DNA of 45,125 nt from an uncultured Eubacteriales bacterium (GTDB lineage Bacteria > Bacillota > Clostridia > Christensenellales > Aristaeellaceae), in assembly GCA_902760595.1 (NCBI GenBank), contig CACWHI010000013.1:1-45125 (forward strand), given 5' to 3'. The position numbers and the translations under genes are program-made. The notes beneath the pieces were generated by a model, which saw only the letters and a program-made list of their open reading frames with translations, was not told the DNA's origin and made no database searches. Of this stretch, positions 40,129 through 45,125 are shown piece by piece (the stretch's first letter is position 1; the number at the start of each line of letters is the position of its first letter).

Positions 40129-40932
40129 ATGAGTATCATGGAGATCACATCGCTCGACGCCCCGGAGCTGCGGCCCTTTTTCAGCCTGACAGACGCCCAG
40201 CTGCGCAGCAGGCAGCGCCCGGAGGACGCGCTCGTCGTCGCGGAGGGGCCCAAGGTCGTCGGCACAGCGCTGGGCGCCGGCCTGCGTCCGGTCGCCATGC
40301 TGATGCGCCGCAAAATGATCGGCGGCGCGGGCAGCGGGCTCATCCGCATGGCGGGGGAGACCCCCGTCTACACCGCGGACGACGACACCCTGGCCGCGCT
40401 GACGGGCTTCCGGCTGCAGCGGGCCTGGGTGCTCTGCGCCTTCCGCCGGCCGCCGGAGCGCCGCGCGGAGGACTGTATACAAAACACCCGCCGCGTCGCG
40501 TACCTGGAGGGGCTGAACGAGCCCTCCAACGTCGGCGCGATCTTCCGCGCCGCGGCCGCGCTGGGGCTGGACGCCGTGCTGCTCTCCCCCGACTGCGCCG
40601 ATCCCTGGCACCGCCGCGCGGTGCGCGTGTGCATGGGCGCGGTCTTTTCCCTACCCTGGGCGCGGCTGGACAGCGCGGACGCCGTCCGCCTGCTGAAGGC
40701 CGGGGGCTTCGCCACTCTCGGCATGGCCCTGCAGGACCCCTGCCTGGACCTGGGCGATCCCCGCCTCAAAGGCCTGGAGAAGGCCGCGGTCTTCCTCGGC
40801 ACGGAGGACACCGGGCTCACGCCCGGCACCGTCGCGCTGATGGATCACGTGGTCCGCATCCCTATGGCGCGCGGCATCGACAGCCTGAACGTGGCCACTG
40901 CCGCCGCCGTGGCCTTCTGGGAGCTGCGGTGA
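40129..40932 (+). CDS. TrmH/SpoU-family RNA 2'-O-methyltransferase
   Basis: A 267-residue SPOUT methyltransferase acting on ribose 2'-OH of rRNA or tRNA. The C-terminal half holds the three family motifs: NEPSNVGAIFRAAAALG (motif 1, near residues 130-146), FLGTEDTGL (motif 2, near 223-231) and VRIPMARGIDSLNVATAAAVAF (motif 3, near 241-262). The N-terminal part (LRSRQRPEDALVVAEGPKVV) is a substrate-binding domain. The target base is not predictable. ATG 40129 has GAGG eight bases upstream. It converges with the phage-tail-like cluster, with only six bases between the two ends and no terminator there. Confidence 0.92.
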   Translation: MSIMEITSLDAPELRPFFSLTDAQLRSRQRPEDALVVAEGPKVVGTALGAGLRPVAMLMRRKMIGGAGSGLIRMAGETPVYTADDDTLAALTGFRLQRAWVLCAFRRPPERRAEDCIQNTRRVAYLEGLNEPSNVGAIFRAAAALGLDAVLLSPDCADPWHRRAVRVCMGAVFSLPWARLDSADAVRLLKAGGFATLGMALQDPCLDLGDPRLKGLEKAAVFLGTEDTGLTPGTVALMDHVVRIPMARGIDSLNVATAAAVAFWELR

Positions 40933-40938
40933 CAGAAC

Positions 40939-42441
40939 TTACCGCGTATATCCCACCCGGCACACGGCTTTCGCGTAAAAGCCCCGGTCCCAGCAGAGGG
41001 ACTGGCCGGCGATCACGGAGCGCAGCTCCCGGCCGTCCTGATCGGTCAGAGACACAGCCCGGCCCACCGTCTGCTGCGGGTCGCCGCGCCAGGTCAGGTA
41101 CAGCGCCTGCCATTCCGCGCCGCTGAAGGCGCTTTTCAGGCCGTTCAGCAGGGCACGGGTCTGGCTGTTATTGCCGGTCAGCAGGCCGTTGCCGCGCAGG
41201 GTCAGCGTATTCTGGGGCCGCGCGGGGACGGAGGCGCTGACGGCGGACGTGACCGCGTCCGCGGGATCGCTGGTCCCGCGCGGCCAGGCGGTCACGCGGT
41301 TGAAGGCGAACCGCCGCTCGTCGTGCCGCAGGCGCATGTACACAGCCGGCGCGAGGGGCAGCGCTTCGGCGTAGTCCGGAAACGCCGGCGCGATGCCCAG
41401 GCGGCCCTCGCGGGTGACGCGCGCGAACGCGCCGCCCGCCGCGCACACCTGCATCAGCGCCTGGCGCAGGGTGCAGTTTTTGCCCCAGTCCGGCCTGGCG
41501 CTGATCACCTGGTCGCGGTTGCAGGCCAGCACGCCCTCCACGCCGATACCGGCGGCGGAGACGATGCCCGCCAGGATGTCCGTGAGCAGGGCGGGGTAGG
41601 ACACGCGGTCCGTCCAGGCCGCCTCCAGGGCGTTCGCCATCGCGTCGAAGCCGCGCAGCTCCAGGTAGGCGTCGCCCTCGTCCCCGCGCATCTCGTCGAT
41701 ATAAAAGGTGCCCAGCGGCACCTGGACAGGGCCCTGATCGGTCCCGACGCACATGCGCAGGCTCAGGGACGCGCCGAGCAGCTCCCGCGCCCCGCGCAGG
41801 CTGCCGCCCGGGTACCATTCGTGCGCGGCGTTGGCCAGCCGCAGGGAGAGCAGCGCCGCCGGCGCCTGGCCCAGCAGCGGGCCGTCACCGCAGCCCTCGT
41901 CCAGCTGGAAGGAGACGATCTCCCCGGGGCCCAGCGCCTGCTCGCTGCCGTCCGGAAAGCACAGCGCGGCGAACGGGGCCATCTCGCGGCTGGGCAGACA
42001 CGCCGCGCGCCACAGCGCCTCCCGCGTATCTGCCGACTGGCTGTCGCCCTCGTCGTAGGTGACCGTGATGACCGCGCTGGTGACGTGCGTGCTGGACATG
42101 TGGCTGCCCGCGCCGCCCTGGCCGCCGTTGGCGCGGTAGGTGAAGGTGAGCGTCAGGTCCGGGAAGCTCCCGGCGCTGTCCGGGATGAACAGGCCGGTGA
42201 TCTCGCGCTCCAGGCGGCTGTCGTTGTTGATCTTCAGCGAACCGCCCGTATAGCCGAAATTGGCGCTGACCCGCAGGATGGCCTGCTGGACCGCCGCCCC
42301 GCGCGGCAGCTGGCTGGCGGAAAACCGGACGTATTCCCGCGCCAGGGAGGGCGTCGAGTATTTGACGGTGTCGCCGTTTTCCGTGCCGGTCCAGGTGGAT
42401 TTCAGATAGAAGCCCCGGGCGCTCAGGTACATGGTCGACAT
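40939..42441 (-). CDS. Phage tail hub/minor tail-like protein
   Basis: A 500-residue protein with a beta-rich first part (about 1-135, including TYRANGGQGGAGSHMSSTHV) and a middle block LGTFYIDEMRGDEGDAYLEL, then RGFDAMANALE, which matches tail-tip or baseplate hub proteins of Clostridia siphophages. The last part (about 340-500) is another beta domain. No enzyme motif. GAGAGGTGA precedes the ATG at 42441; the gene follows DUF6711 by four bases. It is the last of four coupled tail-like genes. Confidence 0.7.
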   Translation of the reverse strand: MSTMYLSARGFYLKSTWTGTENGDTVKYSTPSLAREYVRFSASQLPRGAAVQQAILRVSANFGYTGGSLKINNDSRLEREITGLFIPDSAGSFPDLTLTFTYRANGGQGGAGSHMSSTHVTSAVITVTYDEGDSQSADTREALWRAACLPSREMAPFAALCFPDGSEQALGPGEIVSFQLDEGCGDGPLLGQAPAALLSLRLANAAHEWYPGGSLRGARELLGASLSLRMCVGTDQGPVQVPLGTFYIDEMRGDEGDAYLELRGFDAMANALEAAWTDRVSYPALLTDILAGIVSAAGIGVEGVLACNRDQVISARPDWGKNCTLRQALMQVCAAGGAFARVTREGRLGIAPAFPDYAEALPLAPAVYMRLRHDERRFAFNRVTAWPRGTSDPADAVTSAVSASVPARPQNTLTLRGNGLLTGNNSQTRALLNGLKSAFSGAEWQALYLTWRGDPQQTVGRAVSLTDQDGRELRSVIAGQSLCWDRGFYAKAVCRVGYTR

Positions 42442-42445
42442 CCGC

Positions 42446-42799
42446 TCACCTCTCCCTCAGCACGGCGGTCACGTCCCGGCAGGCGGACGGACGGCCCTCG
42501 CCGTCCACGCTCAGCAGCTCCGCGTCCAGGCTGAGCACCGTCATCTGCAGGGTATCCGCCTCGCCTGTCCGGGGGTCCGGCAGCGTCACCGTCAGGAATA
42601 CGCCCTGGGTCAGGGCCTGCAGCGTCTGCGCGGCCTCCGCGCGGTCCAGCCCTCGCCAGACCGCCTGCGCCTGCCGCTTGAGCGCCAGCCGGTCCGCCGC
42701 CAGGCTGCCGTCCGCGGTCGTTTCCCGGCGGCCGATGCTTTCATAGCTCACCCGCAGCGAGGCCGGCGCGGGCAGGAGCAGCCCGTCAATCGTCAGCAT
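42446..42799 (-). CDS. DUF6711-like phage tail protein
   Basis: A 117-residue protein that starts MLTIDGLLLPAPASLRVSYE, has WRGLDRAEAAQTLQAL in the middle and a strand pair FLTVTLPDPRTGEADTLQMTV. This order is seen in DUF6711-type tail/baseplate proteins of Clostridia phages. It overlaps the small gene upstream by 14 bases. Confidence 0.65.
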   Translation of the reverse strand: MLTIDGLLLPAPASLRVSYESIGRRETTADGSLAADRLALKRQAQAVWRGLDRAEAAQTLQALTQGVFLTVTLPDPRTGEADTLQMTVLSLDAELLSVDGEGRPSACRDVTAVLRER

Positions 42800-42959
42800 G
42801 TCCGCGCGCCTCCCTTCCGTACTGCCGGCGCAGGCTGTCCTGCGCCTCGCTGTTCAGCAGCGCCCATTCGCGGCGGTCGAAGGGCAGCGCGCCGTGTCCG
42901 CCGTCATCCGGCGCGGTCCGGTCGTCCCGGTCCGCGCGGCGGGTCTCTTCCGTATTCAC
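42786..42959 (-). CDS. Small tail-cluster protein (57 aa)
   Basis: A frame of 57 residues starting with GTG at 42959, which overlaps the tail tube gene's stop by four bases (GTGA). It has a charged first half (NTEETRRADRDDRTAPDD) and a helical end (DRREWALLNSEAQDSLRRQYG). Position between tail tube and later tail genes would fit a shortened tail assembly chaperone, but this is by position only. Confidence 0.55.
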   Translation of the reverse strand: MNTEETRRADRDDRTAPDDGGHGALPFDRREWALLNSEAQDSLRRQYGREARGHADD

Positions 42960-43360
42960 GCGCTCACCTCCGTTTCGCCGCTGACGCACACGACCGCCTC
43001 CAGCGACACCGGCGCGCCGGGCTTCGGCGCGTTCAGTGCCAGCCGCCTGACCCAGCCCGTCCAGACCAGCGCCTGCCCGCCCGGCAGGGTCAGGACGATT
43101 AAAAGGTCCTGCGATGACAGGTATTTTTCGATCAGCGCCGCCTGCCCCGCGTCGCCGCGCTTCAGCAGCATGGTCAGCGTCAGGTCCCCGGCACGCTTGC
43201 CCGAGGGCCTCAGTGTGCGCCACGCGCTGTTCAGCGGGGTCGTGTCCAGCCCCACCGCCTCCAGCACGGGACACCCGATCCCGTACACCGCGCCGATCCG
43301 CGTCCCGTCCGCGCTCACCCGGATGCCGGGGCTGCGCGAAAGCATGTTTTCCTGTGACAT
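42956..43360 (-). CDS. Phage tail tube-like protein
   Basis: A 134-residue protein with the tail tube pattern: an early GTRIGAVYGIG, a polar turn LDTTPLNSAWRT, KRAGDLTLTMLLKRGDAGQA, and a C-terminal strand pair ending VSLEAVVCVSGETEVSA. ATG 43360 follows GGGAGGTGACGGT closely and is preferred to longer starts. It is the first gene of a coupled set of four. A terminator-like hairpin lies in its leader. Confidence 0.65.
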   Translation of the reverse strand: MSQENMLSRSPGIRVSADGTRIGAVYGIGCPVLEAVGLDTTPLNSAWRTLRPSGKRAGDLTLTMLLKRGDAGQAALIEKYLSSQDLLIVLTLPGGQALVWTGWVRRLALNAPKPGAPVSLEAVVCVSGETEVSA

Positions 43361-43382
43361 ACCGTCACCTCCCAAAAATGAA

Positions 43383-43437
43383 AATACCCGGCCGTTCCGG
43401 GTATTTCCATGGTAGCATATGCGTTCTGCCCTGTAAA
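43383..43437 (-). promoter_or_regulatory. Promoter with leader terminator before the tail-like cluster
   Basis: On the minus strand: TTTACA (43432-43437), 17 bases, TACCAT (43409-43414). It is followed at once by the perfect hairpin AATACCCGG-AACGG-CCGGGTATT (43383-43405) and TTTTCATTTTT, then the ribosome site. The layout suggests attenuation of the tail-like genes, or a terminator for upstream transcripts. Confidence 0.65.
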
Positions 43438-43440
43438 GGA

Positions 43441-43725
43441 TCAAAACCGTATCATTTTCATATCAAAAGCATAACATTTTCGTATCAGAAGCGTATCACG
43501 GCCATGAATCGCATCGACTCTGCCCCTCCATTTTGTCATCGCTGCCTTCAGGGGCACGGGCTTTATGCCGGACGCCAGCTGTTCTTCGGCTGCGCGCAGT
43601 TTTTCTTTGAGCTCCGGGCCAGATTTCTGCTGATCAAAGGCCGTGATGCTGAGAACGACAGGATCCTCTTTGCCATTCTGCGCGATAAGGACCGATTCAC
43701 CCTTTCTCATACCTTCACCCTTCAA
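43441..43725 (-). pseudogene. N-terminally truncated Phd/YefM-type antitoxin
   Basis: A 94-residue frame. Its first part (KGESVLIAQNGKEDPVVLSI, then TAFDQQKSG) matches the second strand and helix of Phd/YefM antitoxins. The first about 20 residues that form the DNA-binding start are missing. Instead there is a run of repeat half-copy F close by (43750-43779). The C-terminal part beyond residue 75 (RDTLLIRKCYAF) is not typical and comes from degenerate TGATACG repeats. No toxin gene follows. Confidence 0.55.
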
Positions 43726-43749
43726 CCTGAACAGCGCCCAGGCAGAATC

Positions 43750-43779
43750 AATTCCTACTTCCTAACTCCTACTTCCTCC
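43750..43779. repeat. Half copy of the heptamer-armed element, copy F
   Basis: TTCCTAC/TTCCTAA/CTCCTAC units over 30 bases directly beside the argF stop codon. There is no matching left arm and none of the inner hairpins. Confidence 0.6.
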
Positions 43780-43780
43780 A

Positions 43781-44773
43781 TCACTTACCCACCGTCGCCG
43801 CGATGACGGCCTTGATGGTGTGCATCCGGTTTTCGGCCTCGTCAAAGACGATGGACTGGGGGCCCTCAAAGACCTCGTCGGTCACCTCCATGGCGTCGAG
43901 GCCGTATTTCTCGTGGATCTCGCGGCCGATCTCGGTGTTCAGGTCATGGAAGGCGGGCAGGCAGTGCATGAAGCGGCACTGCGGGCCGGCCAGCGCCATC
44001 AGCGCGCCGTCGATCTGGTACGGCCTGAGGGCGGTGATGCGCTCCTGCCACACGGCGTCCGGCTCGCCCATGGACACCCACACGTCGGTATACAGCACGT
44101 CCGCGCCGCGCACGGCCTCCGCCGGGTCCTCGGAGAAGCTGAGCTCCGCCCCGGTCTCCGCCGCGATGGCGGCGCATTTGGCGCGCAGCGCCTCGTCGGG
44201 CCAGTAGGCCTTGGGCGCGCAGGCGGTGAAGTGCAGGCCCATCTTCGCGCAGCCGATCATCAGGCTGTTGCCCATGTTGTACCGGGCGTCGCCCAGGTAC
44301 ACGAGTTTCCGGCCCTTCAGGCTGCCGAAGTGCTCCCGGATGGTCAGCAGGTCCGCCAGGATCTGGGTAGGGTGGTACTCGTTGGTCAGCCCGTTCAGCA
44401 CTGGCACGCCCGCGTACTTCGCCAGGCTCTCCACGATCTCCTGGCCGTAGCCGCGGTACTCGATGGCGTCGTACATGCGGCCCAGCACCCGCGCGGTGTC
44501 CGCGATGGACTCCTTCTTGCCCATCTGGCTGCTCTTGGGGTCCAGGTAGGTGCTGTGCATGCCCAGGTCCGCCGCCGCCACCTCAAAGGCGCAGCGGGTG
44601 CGGGTGGAGGTCTTCTCAAACACGAGGGCGATGTGTTTGCCTTCGCACAGCCGGTGCGGGACGCCGGCCTTTTTCTTCGCCTTCAGCTCCGCCGCCAGGG
44701 CGAGCAGGGCCTCGATCTCTTCAGGGGTATAATCCAGCAATGTCAGAAAGCTGCGTCCTTGAAATATGCTCAT
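43781..44773 (-). CDS. argF: Ornithine carbamoyltransferase
   Basis: Cytoplasmic enzyme making citrulline from ornithine and carbamoyl phosphate, for arginine synthesis (or catabolism in some bacteria). The 330-residue length is standard. The carbamoyl phosphate loop STRTRCAFE is near residues 55-63, HPTQILAD near 133-140, and the ornithine-site HCLPAFHD near 269-276; the SMGEP loop is also present. No other arg gene is near. AGGA lies upstream of the ATG at 44773, with a good promoter and a repeated octamer in the leader and promoter. Confidence 0.96.
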   Translation of the reverse strand: MSIFQGRSFLTLLDYTPEEIEALLALAAELKAKKKAGVPHRLCEGKHIALVFEKTSTRTRCAFEVAAADLGMHSTYLDPKSSQMGKKESIADTARVLGRMYDAIEYRGYGQEIVESLAKYAGVPVLNGLTNEYHPTQILADLLTIREHFGSLKGRKLVYLGDARYNMGNSLMIGCAKMGLHFTACAPKAYWPDEALRAKCAAIAAETGAELSFSEDPAEAVRGADVLYTDVWVSMGEPDAVWQERITALRPYQIDGALMALAGPQCRFMHCLPAFHDLNTEIGREIHEKYGLDAMEVTDEVFEGPQSIVFDEAENRMHTIKAVIAATVGK

Positions 44774-44796
44774 CGTCGTTTTCCTGCCTTCTCTGT

Positions 44797-44851
44797 CGTC
44801 TGATCATCAGATGGACGCGATCATTATATCAATCGTCTGATAAAATCGCAA
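44797..44851 (-). promoter_or_regulatory. argF promoter with repeated CGTCTGAT boxes
   Basis: On the minus strand: TTGCGA (44846-44851), 17 bases, TATAAT (44823-44828). CGTCTGAT appears on the plus strand at 44797-44804 and again at 44834-44841, the second inside the promoter spacer. The first forms part of the palindrome TCTGA-TCA-TCAGA (44799-44811). This is a candidate operator; it does not look like a typical ArgR box. Confidence 0.65.
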
Positions 44852-44883
44852 GATACTTTTATTGCTCAATCGTAACTATTCAG

Positions 44884-45125
44884 TCATACAGTAGAGTGAG
44901 ACAAGGCCCGGTCCGTTCCGGCACGGAATCCCGGAGTCCGCCGATTCATTCGGCGGATGGCGAAGCATGTCGTGCGCGGTGCGTGAGGCGCTTGTGCCCG
45001 CGGTGCGCGCGCGATTCCAACACCCATAGGGCGACGGGATGGGAGTGCCGGAATGGACATGCAGAGGGGATTATCAAGGGGGAACACCCTTGATGATAAT
45101 CCGCAGCGGCGGCATGTACGCCGCG
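44884..45125. other. Right edge: hairpin-rich non-coding stretch
   Basis: No supported gene. Two hairpins stand out: TCCGCCGA-TTCAT-TCGGCGGA (44937-44957) and a bulged stem at 45068-45102 (GGATTATC-AAGGG with CCCTT-GAT-GATAATCC). The window ends before any clear gene start. Confidence 0.45.

Noticed and set aside
44884..45087. 67-codon minus-strand frame at the right edge
   Set aside because: Arg/Pro-rich, spans two hairpins, no ribosome site or domain.

Overview
The window reads as a chromosomal segment of a Gram-positive, Clostridia-type bacterium (Bacillota). The grounds are GGAGG-type ribosome binding sites before nearly every gene, TTGACA/TATAAT promoters, Clostridia-like families (AsnA, DUF3267, an ECF sigma factor with a PepSY-like partner, secreted Cys/His-repeat proteins) and intrinsic terminators. 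The backbone is GC-rich, with AT-rich islands at about 5.7-7.1, 20.2-25.4 and 36.95-37.08 kb. An uncultured Christensenellales-like gut or rumen lineage is my best guess; no rRNA is present to test it. Almost all genes lie on the minus strand.

Layout. 0.2-4.9 kb: asnA, a stand-alone FakA-type C-terminal domain, an exported sugar-binding protein and a coupled galactokinase, separated by two copies (A, B) of a structured intergenic repeat. 5.0-7.1 kb: a membrane-protein gene with an in-frame amber stop, tRNA-Leu(CAA) with promoter and terminator, and an AT-rich island scar. 7.1-13 kb: DUF3267 peptidase, SGNH hydrolase, nitrilase-family enzyme, C69 dipeptidase and a YcaQ/AlkX-type DNA glycosylase (+). 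13-19 kb: a large exported FMN/FAD reductase, then an ECF sigma factor with a 910-residue membrane partner. 19-25.7 kb: a frameshifted Fic gene, secreted proteins including two paralogues, and gene fragments. 25.7-29.9 kb: rlmH, a HAD phosphatase, a GPH-type sugar symporter and two small proteins. 29.9-37 kb: a MoxR-DUF58-transglutaminase operon headed by secreted or anchored beta-rich proteins. 37-45 kb: an exported PIG-L deacetylase, a Cys/His-repeat protein and a SpoU methylase (both +), a four-gene phage-tail-like cluster, an antitoxin fragment and argF.

How the genes work together. Carbohydrate uptake and use recur (binding protein plus galK, GPH symporter, HAD sugar-phosphatase, SGNH esterase, PIG-L). 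The MoxR/DUF58/transglutaminase set is a known co-operating module for which the neighbouring surface proteins are plausible clients. The sigma factor and its membrane partner look like a one-operon envelope sensor.

The most striking signal is the repeat family: five full copies and one half copy in 45 kb. Each has long inverted arms built from 7-bp tandem units that enclose up to three hairpins. The units differ between copies, but the two arms of one copy match each other. Two of the hairpins show compensatory base changes between copies, so structure rather than sequence is being kept. I know of no named family that matches it.
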